This document shows, piece after piece, positions 52,682-62,400 of a DNA stretch of 64,000 bases; position 1 is the first letter of the stretch; every line of letters starts with the position of its first letter. Origin of the DNA: Isochrysis galbana (Eukaryota; Haptophyta; Isochrysidales; Isochrysidaceae). The stretch spans positions 1,853,601-1,917,600 of the forward strand of contig CM030940.1 of assembly GCA_018136815.1 (NCBI GenBank). The letters run 5' to 3'. The notes under the pieces are model-generated. The model worked only from the letters and a program-made list of their open reading frames with translations. It made no database searches and was not told the DNA's origin. The position numbers and the translations under genes are program-made.

Positions 52682-53677
52682 CTAAACGCGCCTCTTCTTG
52701 CCAAAGCCACGTTCACGCAGTTCGGCTGCCGAGAGCGGCGTGAGCTGGAAGTGGCGCGCCACCTCGACGCGCGAGCGGAAGCGCTTTCCGGCGACGTTGA
52801 AGAAATAGGTGTCGAAGCCGCCAGCGGTGGCGCCCGCCTTGCGCTCCTCACACGACCACTTCCAGCCATCGACCAGCCCTTCGGTGCCGCCGCAGAGGGA
52901 GAGGTAGGCACGCAAGTCGTTGAGAGCGGCGATGGCGGCCTCCGTCGCGTCAGTCGCCGCGGAAGGAAGGATCCTCATGCTCTGGCGTGGCCGGCGCGCG
53001 ACACGCATGCCGTCGGCACCGAGCGTGGGCCGCTTGGCTGCCGGCTTGGCCGCTGGCTTCGGCGGCGCGTCAACCTCGGCACCCGCGGCCGGCTCAGCCT
53101 CCCTCACACTCTGCAGCTGTGCCGCGCGCTCCCGCCACCTAGAGAGCCACGCGTCCGCGTGCCCGCCGTCCGTGTCAGGGTCCGAGGCTGCAGCCCTCCT
53201 CCTCTCTAGATCTTCGTCACTCAGGTAAGCGTGCTGCGTCAGCTTGCGGGCCGTAAATTTCGCGGTCTCCGAGGCCAGATCGGCCTCGGAGAGGCGAGAG
53301 ACCTTCCCCTCTGTCCCCCCTTTGCCACTGGAGCCTTCGCCACCCCCGCTCCCGCACGCAGACTCCCTCTCCCCCTCTGCCTCCCTCTGTCCATCGTACG
53401 TCACTGCTCTCTCTTGGCTCTCTCCTCTCCTGTCTCTCTCTCCCCCTCCCTCCCGCCGTCTCCTTCTCCCTCCCTCGCTCTCTCCCCCTCTCTCTCCCTC
53501 CCTTCCTCCCTCCCTCTCTCTCCCTCTCTCTTTCCACTGCGGGACGTTTGCCTGCCACCGAGGGCCGACGGGACGGGGGAGGCGGTCCGCTCTTCCCAGA
53601 CCGATGGACGCGATGCGCCGCGGACGCTCCGCCGCAGCCGTCATCGAGAGCGGCTTGCCGAAGACCTTGACCACCAT
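52682..53677 (-). CDS. Protein with C-terminal methyl-CpG-binding-type domain
   Basis: 331 aa from ATG 53677 (MVVKVFGKPLSMTAAAERPR) to TAG. The C-terminal part (about residues 265-325) reads GLVDGWKWSCEERKAGATAG, then GFDTYFFNVAGKRFRSRVEV and ARHFQL. This fits the MBD pattern W-x-R/S-E-x-R, Y-(Y/F)-(F/Y)-x-P/V-x-GK-(R/K)-(F/L)-RS. MBD proteins read methylated CpG or act in silencing complexes. The middle is Pro/Lys/Ala-rich with basic segments (KPAAKPAAKRPT, RVARRPRQS) like a linker. Residues about 55-115 are Glu/Arg/Gly low complexity that could be partly intronic. The product ends GFGKKRRV, a possible nuclear signal. The 5' flank is a long purine tract in coding sense. Confidence 0.7.
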   Translation of the reverse strand: MVVKVFGKPLSMTAAAERPRRIASIGLGRADRLPRPVGPRWQANVPQWKERGREREGGREGERGGESEGGRRRRREGGGERDRRGESQERAVTYDGQREAEGERESACGSGGGEGSSGKGGTEGKVSRLSEADLASETAKFTARKLTQHAYLSDEDLERRRAAASDPDTDGGHADAWLSRWRERAAQLQSVREAEPAAGAEVDAPPKPAAKPAAKRPTLGADGMRVARRPRQSMRILPSAATDATEAAIAALNDLRAYLSLCGGTEGLVDGWKWSCEERKAGATAGGFDTYFFNVAGKRFRSRVEVARHFQLTPLSAAELRERGFGKKRRV

Positions 53678-53699
53678 CGGAGGCTCTCTCTGCTCTCTC

Positions 53700-53843
53700 T
53701 CGTCCTTCTCTCTCTCTCTCTCTCCCTCCCTCCCTCTCCCTCTCTCTCCGTCTCTCTGGCTGCGCGCGCCGACGACGAGCAAGTACGCTCTTTCCCTCAC
53801 GAGGAGCTGTCCACAAAAACCGAAGAAACGTGCCTTTTATTAA

Positions 53844-53881
<38 letters not shown>

Positions 53882-53892
53882 GGGGAGAGAAA

Positions 53893-53966
<74 letters not shown>

Positions 53967-53985
53967 GGTCGACCTTTCTGGAGAG
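53700..53985. repeat. (CT)n and (GA)n tracts upstream of the MBD gene
   Basis: C/T-rich at 53700-53755, then (GA)n with minor variants at 53844-53968. Long Arg/Glu frames over it are artefacts. Confidence 0.9.
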
Positions 53986-54269
53986 GAGAGTGAAGTCCTC
54001 TATAGTATATATTCCCTCTCTCTCTCTTCTCCTCTGCTCACCCTCTCTCCCCCCGTCTTTTCCCCCCCTCCTTCCCCCCTCCCTCCCTTCATATATTTCC
54101 TCTCTTCTTCTCCTCTTTCTTCGCTTCTGCGCCTCCTCCTCCTCTCCCTCTTCCGATGCGTTGCGTGCGCCGTCTGGTTTTCCGTCTCCCTACATATCTC
54201 TATCCTTCCGTTTACGTAAGAAATGTCCCCAACCCCCAACGAGGGGTGGGCCCTCGGAGCCAGCCCCCC

Positions 54270-54560
54270 CCCCCCCCCCAACCACTTGCCCCCCAACCTA
54301 TATTGCCGCCCCCCCCGGTATTCCCCCCTATCCCCCCCCCCCTTCCCCCTTCTATATTCCATAATCCCCCCCCCCCCCCGCCCTCCCCCCCTATCCTATC
54401 CCTATGCCTATATTACCCCCCCCCCTGCCCTCCCCCCCCTATCCTATCCCTATGCCTATATTACCCCCCCCCCCCCCCGCCAACTTCTTCCCTCCTTCCG
54501 GCTGCTTCTTCTTCCCGCGCGCCGTGAGCCCCCCCCATCCCCCCCCCCCCCCCTCATCCT
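54270..54560. repeat. Poly-C-rich tract with ~50-bp tandem duplication
   Basis: Long C-runs interrupted by TATCCTATCCCTATGCCTAT (about 54392 and 54441), each followed by ATTACCCCCC, i.e. two tandem copies of a roughly 49-bp unit. Confidence 0.8.
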
Positions 54561-54639
54561 CCTTCTCGCTGCGTGGCGTGGTGGGGGTCCTGTGTCCTGT
54601 GCCCACCTGGCTGGGGGGGGTCGTCTTGGTGCGGTCGCT

Positions 54640-54870
54640 TCGGCGACTCCGCGACATTGGAGTGTCCATCAAGGCTTCGTCCATCGCCATCGCGGCGAGG
54701 GCAGCGGTAGCGAGGGAGGGGGAGGGAGGCGGCGCGCGCTCCATGATCCATGACCCTATCACCTATCAATTTACAATTTACTGATAGCTGATAGTTCCCA
54801 CCGGACCATATCTAAGCCCTTCACCCCGATCACCCTAGTAGTGCACGGGGGGAGCCGCCGTCTGATGGCT
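54640..54870. repeat. Stem-loop repeat next to a LINE 3' fragment
   Basis: 54730-54790 holds the dispersed stem-loop repeat in reverse (GGCGCGCGCTCCATGATCCA, then CTATCAATTTACAATTTACT and GATAG). At 54791-54870 it is followed by the LINE 3' sequence ACCGGACCATATCTAAGCCC and CTAGTAGTGCACGGGGGGAG, also found at 50.24-50.30 kb. From 54871 to 55263 no gene is seen; a GGAAATGG/GGCAAATGG micro-repeat lies at 54883-54917. Confidence 0.55.
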
Positions 54871-55268
54871 GATGGCGGGGGGAAATGGAAATGGAAATGG
54901 CAAATGGCAAATGGTCGGGGCCGGGAGAGTGACGGATCCGAGGTTACCACGTTACCACTGCCTCAGATGGGAACAGAGGGGACGGAAGGGAAGCGGCGAG
55001 AGGCGCGGCGGAAGTTGGGGAGTGGCCAATGACGGGCTGGACCACCTCCTCAGCAGAGAAAGGCGGGAGGACGGGCTTGGGCGAGGGCGAGCGCGACGAC
55101 GGAGCGGACATGGCTGGGCGGTTCGGGATGGATAGGCAGAGGCTGAGGGATTGGTGAGGTTTGGTATTGGTATTGAGGTAGTGTTGAGAACGAGGGACGA
55201 GAACGGGAACGAGAACGAGAACGAGAGCGACGAACGAAGAACGACAGACGACAGACGACTAGGGGCCG

Positions 55269-55623
55269 TGTCGCATCCAGAGTATTTTATGTACTCTAGG
55301 CGGATGCGGTGCTTCTATCACTGTGTAGTGTGTGAGAAAATTGAGTGAGTTTTGTTTTTGCCGATGAGATTCCTCGAAGCTCCGCCGCATTGTACGCCGC
55401 ATTTGTGTTCCTTTGTCCATATTTGTTTCGTTGGTTTATTTGTGCGATGTTGCGTTAGTTTTCGGAGTTTTCTTGTTGGTGAGTGAGTGATGTGGGGTGG
55501 TGTCTCGTGGGTCGTCGTCGCGATGTAGCGCGCCCTTTCCCCTCCTCTCTCAAGACTTCTCTTCACTCCATACCCCTAGCCCCGCTGAGACTTGACACGA
55601 ACAAGCTTCGGCTTGATTCGACA
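55269..55623. repeat. Left long terminal repeat
   Basis: 355 bp, TG...CA ends, containing GTGAGTGAGTGATGTGGGG and TCTCTCAAGACTTCTC; near-identical to 56893-57247. Confidence 0.95.
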
Positions 55624-56892
55624 GTTTGAAGACTTGAAGCCATCCCTCACTCACCCGCACGCCCTCGCCTCGCCGCACATCGCACCGCGCACAACGCACA
55701 AGCCCACACATGCGCATGGTGCACATGCCCGCTCACTCATCAACCCGTTCTGACCCATGGGATGAGCATGGCTCACCTCTGCGGGGACGAGCGCGGTCAG
55801 CCTGCCTTCCCTCGCTATTCCTTCGCCGCTCGCCTCGCCTCCGCCTCGCCAAGCCTCCGCCTCCCACTGCCCCCCTTGCTTTTCCCCATTGCCTTGCATA
55901 TGCCCGCTGTTTGTTCTCTCTCCGTCTCTCCACCGCGCCCTCCTACCCTTGAGGACTGAGCCCTCTCAGCCTCAAGCACTCAGGCCTCCTCCTCTTCCTC
56001 CTCGTCGTCGTGGTTCGTCGCGATGTCGCGATCGATGGTGCGGTGGCGGTGGTGGTGGTCCCAGGCTCTCTCCTTCTCTTTATTCCCTTTCTCGTCTGTC
56101 GTCTGCGCGATACGCTGTTCGATGGTTTGTCGCCATTGGGCGTTGTGGTCCTCAGAGGTGTCAGCCTTGGTCTCGAGCTCGCTTTCATTCTCCTGCTTGT
56201 CCTCGTTCTTGTCCGCGTGTTCGTCGTTTAGACCCTCGATCTTCGGTTCCCGGTCTTCATTCTTTTTGTTGCGTCGTAGTTGAGCAAATATCGCCCCCGT
56301 CTCGATCGCTTCCGATAGCTCCTCTTGTTTGGCTAAGGCCACTATCACTCAATCGCTTATTCTCGTTTAGGCTTCGGCCATCTGCGTCCTCGTTCTCGAT
56401 ACTCGATTCTCGTTTATTGTCGTTTTGATATTGCTCTGTTTGCGTACGATGCTGCAAAGTGTGAGGTTGGTGCTCAACGTCTCCTGGCTCTTCACCACGT
56501 TCCGAGTTCTCGTTCTAGGCCATGCATGGAAGTTGTAGGGGTTTGGGCCCTTGCTTGTTTGCTTCTTTGGCTTCCTCGCTTCATTCTCTTCATTCTTTTC
56601 GTTTCAATTGTGAGTGTTCATTCGTTTGTTCTAGTGTGATTGTGTGTGTGCCTGCTTGGTCCGGACGTGCACCCCGACTGAGACTTGTCTTCAAACCTAC
56701 GCGATCGCGTTTGGTTGAACCCACTGAGAGTGCACGCTCTTTGGGGGCTGAGACAAGGGGTCACACACTTTCATTCACTTTCAGTCGTCAGTCGTGTTTG
56801 TTTCGATGTTTTGGCTTTTGTTCGTTCATCCATGCTTGTTTTGGGCTTGATCACCCCATGACTCGCGTGGACGCTCGACTTAAGTCGGGGGG

Positions 56893-57247
56893 TGTCGCAT
56901 CCAGAGTATTTTATGTACTCTAGGCGGATGCGGTGCTTCTATCAATGTGTAGTGTGTGAGAAAATTGAGTGAGTTTTGTTTTTGCCGATGAGATTCCTCG
57001 AAGCTCCGCCGCATTGTACGCCGCATTTGTGTTCCTTTGTCCTTATTTGTTTCGTTGGTTTGTTTGTGCGATGTTGCGTTAGTTTTCGGAGTTTTCTTGT
57101 TGGTGAGTGAGTGATGTGGGGTGGTGTCTCGTGGGTCGTCGTCGCGATGTAGCGCGCCCTTTCCCCTCCTCTCTCAAGACTTCTCTTCACTCCATACCCC
57201 TAGCCCCGCTGAGACTTGACACGAACAAGCTTCGGCTTGATTCGACA
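56893..57247. repeat. Right long terminal repeat
   Basis: 355 bp. It differs from the left LTR at about 56945 (A for C), 57043 (T for A) and 57061 (G for A), as far as I can read. Confidence 0.95.
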
Positions 57248-57252
57248 GGCCG

Positions 57253-58202
57253 ATGGACCGACGAGATGACACTACACTCACGTCAACACTCTCCACACTA
57301 ACGTATCCCTATCACGGAACGCACAGGAACCCGCTGACAGATCGAACAAGGAAGAGAATGCCGATAAGAGAGCGACGGGGCGACGGACGATCCGACGGGG
57401 CGACAGTTACGCACAAGAATAAGGAGGGAATCTTTCGAAAACCCTTAAGTGATTTGATGAAGACCGAAGTAAAATAGCGCCACGGTATAATCCAACGGCC
57501 AACACCTAGGGGGAAACAGGGTCACGCAAGGGGGCGGTTCCTTGCACCGGCGATACCTGAACGCGCGACTTCGCCTAAAACGCGAGGAGCACGCAAGGAA
57601 GTAAGCCAGGTGAGGGCAAGCAGGCGACAAGGGAGGCGACAAAGGAGGCGAGGGCAACAAGGGCGAATGGGCGAATGTAGGACCCTGCGACGGTGACTCG
57701 TGGCTAGCCTGCAAGGAGGGAACATAGAAACGCAAACAACTTCTAAAACAAAAAGGTCGATCGCGGATGCGACAGAGAGTGGGGGTGTGGAAAGTATGCT
57801 ACATGAAAGTAGTGGTTCCATGGGCCGCGAGTGCGGTAAGAATATTATGAAGTTTTTTTCTTTTGAGGGAAGGGGGGGGGGGGTTCCCAACCGGGCATCA
57901 CAAATCCCGGTTTTCACCGCGTTTCTACTAGAGTATAGAAGTACGCTGAGTTGAGTAGTATATCTGTACGGATAGAATGAGAGGAGAGAGGAGGAGGAAG
58001 AAAAAAGAAAGAAGAAAAAAGAAAGAGAAAAGAAACCGCCGCCGCCGTCTCTCTCTGTTGCGCGGCGGCCGCGTTGCTCCTCCCTCTCCGAGCACCGCTC
58101 CGCCTCTGTTACCATAATAAACTCGCGTTTTCACAGGATGAAAACGACCGCCGCGCTCAGCCCTCTGCTGGCTCTCTCCCTCTCTCTCTCCCTCTCTCAG
58201 TG
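57253..58202. promoter_or_regulatory. Upstream region of the tektin-like gene
   Basis: No gene recognised. 57775-57862 is a fragment of the LINE 3' end (GGGGGTGTGGAAAGTATGCT, related to 50.33-50.41 kb). From 57965 the sequence is purine-rich, then C/T-rich (58160-58200) up to the start codon at 58203. Confidence 0.4.
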
Positions 58203-61200
58203 ATGGCCTCCTCCTCTTCTGTCTCCTCACTGCGCGTGGCTAGCAAGCAGCCCGAGCTAGCATACAACCAGAAGGTCCTTCGGCAGATGAGTGAGCTCCG
58301 CCACGGCCTCGCCCTCAAGATAGAAGAGGATGAGGCCCACATCCACCGTCTGACGGTTCTCCACCGCGAGTTCTCTCGAGAATCGCGGCTTCTCGAGGCG
58401 ATTGCGGAGGCTTACGAGGCCCAGGGGGTGAGCAAGAAGTGCGACATGTCTTATGTGACCGCACGCTGCCTCTCGCTTCGCGAACGACTCGTGGGAAACG
58501 CTGGAGAGCTCGACAGAGCCTCGGGGCTGCTCGTGAAGGAGCAGCAGAGGCAGAGGGAGCTGAGGGAGCAGGCTAGGCAGTGAGTGAACGCCGGCCCCGC
58601 CCCCTCCCCGTGCTGGCCCGAACCACCCGCAAGATTCCCTTTGGCCTCGCACACACGCACGCACGCGAGGGGACAATGCCCTTTTGCGACCTGGCGGAGA
58701 GCTGGGGATGGAGGGGCGAGGTCGGGAAGGCTAAGAAGAGGAGGGGAGGGTGGGGATGTGGATGTGGACGTGCTGCGCATGGCAGGAGAAGCTACGCAAA
58801 GTGGGCGAACGAGGCAGTGAGTCGATGCCACCGCGGCTTCTTGCAGCGACGTGTCGCAACTGGACAGAGGACGTAGAGGCGGCAGGAGGAGAAGGGGGAG
58901 AATGGGGAAGGGAGTGGGCCATGGGTGTGGGGAGGAGGGGCGCAGCGGGGCCTCATCACCTGTGCTGCATCGTCGGCAATGCCAGCCGTCCCGACCATAA
59001 CCCGCCATTCGTCTCTGCTCCCCGTCTAGACATGCTTCTGTAGTGCGGGAGACTGTGGCGTTACTCAGCAGCTACCACAACGAAGTGAGCGAGTCGCTAG
59101 CCGCGAAGCGCGAGAGCGTCACGCTCGAGAAGCAGTGCCTCGTTCAGGGTGCCACCAATGGTCCCGAGCTCATCGGCCCAACCGAGATTGACGCTCGCGC
59201 TCGCGTCTCGCCGAGCAAGCTGCCGCTGTCGCCGGGGATGCAGCGTCGCAACTCCTTCGTGGGCGATAGTTCCACCAGCCTGCCGGTCTCACACGGAAGC
59301 GTGATGGACAGGCCGGGCAGCAGCCCACCGGTGTCTCCCTCTCAGCGCGCCTCGTTTGGCATCGGCTTCTCCCCCTACCAAAGCCCATACACGCCACCGC
59401 CACTCATCCCGGGCAAGCCGCGAACAGCCCGCGCGTGAGCAGTCTGCCGGCCCATCTGCGCTCGATCAGTCGCTTAAGTCATCCTACATGCATCCGCCCA
59501 TTGCGCTCCTCCGCCTTGCACGCCATGCCGCCCCTTTTCATCTCCACGCCCCTGACCGCTCTCTGCCCCGGACGCTACCACCCTCCCCCCTCCCCCCACA
59601 GCCGGAGTCACAATTCGAGCCCGAGTCGGCACCCGTCGGGCTCGCTGAACAGGCCGACGGGCAGCAGTAGGAGTGGCAGCCCCATCCCCTCGTCAATGGC
59701 TCAGCTCAATCAGCAGACGAGCGAGCTCGCTTATCGGCTGCTTGAGCAGCGATTCAGCGCTGGCGAGCAACTCACTAACGAGGAGCTCAACCAGCTGCAA
59801 ATGGGGCGTGCCCAGAATGCCGCCGGCGCGCGCGCGCAGCCCGCCGCACCCGCCGCGCCACCACAGCTCAGCCAGTGCTCGAGCAACGGAACTAAGCGGC
59901 TGGGCGAGGAAGTACCCCTTGCCCGGCCCAACTTCACGACCGACATGCAACTGTCCGACAACGAGCCCACCAAACGGACGGATGACGCGTCGCCGCCCGT
60001 TTCGCCGGCTTCCCACCGGCGCCAGTCCATCACCGATAAGAAGCTCGACACGGCTGAGGGTGCCCTCCACCGGAGCCGCGCATGGCGCGTCGATATGCAG
60101 GTGAGCCGCTCGGTCTCATGCTGGCCCCGCACTCCCTAGCCAGCCGTTAGCGCCGAATCTCAGTCATAGCTTGCGCAACAGCCGCGTGGCCCCACGATGG
60201 CAGCGTGCGCGCCTCACAGTCGCGCCGGCCACTTACGCTTTCTCGCAGGCAAAGCTGTCCGAGATCGAGTGCGAGGCGCGCAACGACTTCGTGGCGACGA
60301 CCGCGGCGCTCAAGGCGACGATTCGCGACACGAAGCACGAGTTGTCGCAGGTGTGCATCTCAGAGGGGTGCCACCCGCGCATCGGCAGCTCCACGTCACT
60401 GGCCGGGCGTCTGATGCTGCGCTCTTGTACAAATTCTCCGCCGCAGGTTAAGTCGCGTCGCCTATACGTGGAGCAGCGCCGCACCAAAGTGACAAGCGTG
60501 CGTAGGCGTTTGCAGGTCTCTTTGCAGGAGAAGCAAGTGCCGCTAGCAACGCTTCTGCGCAACCTCGAGACGCTTTCCAAGCGGCGGCTTGTGGCGCAAG
60601 ACGACACAACCGAGGAGTTTGTCAGGCACCAGGTGGGCCACCACTTGATGGGCTGTGGAGCCGGGCTATGGGGCTGGACAGCGATGTCACGTACAGCGAC
60701 CACCCGTCCAGGCCCACACGGCTCAGCGTAGCCGAAGGAGCAACGGACTGCGGACGGGCCCTCGACGCCTAACCTGCCCGTCAAGCGTATGCGGGGCACT
60801 CCACAAACTGCCCATCGCCTGCTGCTCGTGTCCCCCTCGCAGCTAGCGGAGATGCAAGGCATTGTAAATGCGATCGACGCGGAGCTGCTGTCCGCCGAAG
60901 TTGAGATTCAAACGCTCGACCAGTGCGCTCGCCCTCGCGGCCTGCCATGTTGCGTTTGACGCTCGTCATAATCCGAGGCAGCTCTTCGCCTCTGCCTTCT
61001 TTCGGTCGAGGGGCTCATGCGCGTCGTGAACATCTCTATGCCAGCTCGCTCCAGCACTTGCCGACGTCTATTGCCCATCTGCGATGTTGGCGACTCACAA
61101 CTCGGTCGTTTGGCAGGAACCATAAGGAACTGTGCAAGGCCGAGTCGGAGCTCTCCCAGCTACTCATTCTGGATAGTCAGTGCCTGCGCATCCGGCAGGA

Positions 61201-61246
61201 CCACAAGATGAAACCAATGAAGACTGTTGCCGCCGCCATCCGCTGA
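58203..61246 (+). CDS. Divergent tektin-like ciliary filament protein
   Basis: Seven exons keep frame: 58203-58579, 59030-59434, 59602-60100, 60249-60350, 60447-60632, 60843-60922 and 61117-61246, 592 aa. The N-terminal coiled coil carries YVTARCLSLRERLVGNAGEL, matching the tektin pattern 'ECL-x-x-RE-x-R-x-G-x-D-L-V'. SLAAKRESVTLEKQCL follows, like 'DL-x-D-K-x-x-A-L-x-I-D-x-x-CL'. The C-terminal half has AALKATIRDTKHELSQ and ends LILDSQCLRIRQDHK, the tektin 'L-x-ID-x-x-C-L-x-x-R' ending. Between them, about residues 180-390 are an unusual Ser/Pro-rich disordered insert. The tektin signature RPNVELCRD is not recognisable (LSKRRLVAQDDTTEEF at its place). Tektins form filaments of axonemal doublets. 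An alternative is another axonemal coiled-coil protein. Confidence 0.6.
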
Positions 61247-62400
61247 ACAACTCAGCTCACTAGCAAAAGGCCGAAGGTACGCTGCTTGCAGGCGTTCTGC
61301 GCGCCGTCTACTTTGCGGCAGCACCCAAATGAGGGCAAGCAGGGGTGCGGCGGTATGCGCCATGCAACTGTATGAAAGCGGCGTCTGGGGCTAAGGAGGC
61401 ACCGGATATTCTTCCAAATCAATCTTGCCGCTCCACACTTGCCATCCCACCCCCACACATGTGGCCTTCTCTCCCTGCCGCCCGGCAATAGCCCGGTCCC
61501 TGTCACTCACTCTTTTCAATTTATGCCTCCATCCAATTACTCAGATGTTCACGAGCCTTGCGGGAAGAGGATAATTCGCTCAGGCTTGCGTAGGCAATCC
61601 ACGAAAGATAGTGTGCTTGAGAGGGCATATCGGGGCGTAGCATGAAAACATTGCATGGGCCACCATCACCTTATCTTTGCATGTTCCTTGCACCGGCATC
61701 GAACCATAATGATGAAGGTCATACAAAAAAAAGATTTTTAACAATTTTTTTTGGGGCGCGGCAAAGGGTTGGGTTAGTGGTGTGTGCCGACATTCAAAAA
61801 TCGGGGGCCGCAGCTGCGGTCGGGTCGAGGCGCGAGGCCGCGGCGATGATGTAGGCGGATTTGAAGCGAGAGCCAGAGAGGATGGCGTTCCGTAGTTTGC
61901 CGCCGGCCGCGCGGTCGCCAAATAAAAAATTTTCCCAACTGGGAAGGTGGTGGTCCGAAGTTTTTTCTTCAGAGAAGGTGCAAGTGAGAGTGCAGGAACT
62001 GCAGGTGCAGGTGCAGGTGAAGACACGGTGAACGGGGCGCGCTGGGCGGCCAGTAGCCCGCCAAGGTGGCTATTGATCGTGATCGCGTGGGATTGCAAGT
62101 TGAGAGCCAAAATTGATCAAGTGGTGGGACACACCACCCATGTTATCGGGAAAAATAAGCAGGCACCTGCACTGCACGCACACACCTTCACTCCAACTGC
62201 GGCATCGACGCCACATACAGCTGCGGAGCCCGCGCGCACATCGAAGCCCGCTGTCGAACACGCGATGACTACAGGCTCGTAGGCAGAGGGCCGTTCGATC
62301 GAGCCGGCAGCTGACGCGGTCGTGATAGGGTCGTTGATTGTTGCTTGCGGGGAGATGTCTGAAAGATCATAATAAGTGTCGGGTCCGGGAGGGGCTGCCA
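61247..62400. other. Downstream of the tektin-like gene; no gene
   Basis: Short frames only. 61725-61760 and 61920-61975 are AT-rich with TTTTTTTTGGGGCGCGGCAA, resembling TTTTATGGGTCGCGGCGCGG near 1.95 kb, possibly another transposon end. Confidence 0.35.

Larger units (their letters stand above)
55269..57247. mobile_element. Miniature LTR retrotransposon (TRIM-like), young insertion
   Basis: Two 355-bp direct repeats (55269-55623 and 56893-57247) both start TGTCGCATCC and end GATTCGACA. They differ at only about three positions. A 5-bp duplication GGCCG flanks the whole (55264-55268 and 57248-57252). Together these define an LTR element of 1979 bp. The 1269-bp interior has no reverse transcriptase, integrase or protease. 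A G-run (56887-56892) before the right LTR could be the polypurine tract. The longest interior frame is an acidic minus-strand one (55980-56348, with QRIAQTTDEKGNKEKERAWD) of unknown meaning. It must rely on proteins of a relative. Near-identical LTRs mean a recent insertion. Confidence 0.93.

Noticed and set aside
53231-54364. 377-codon plus-strand frame
   Set aside because: Runs through CT, GA and C-rich tracts and lies opposite the MBD gene; no domain.
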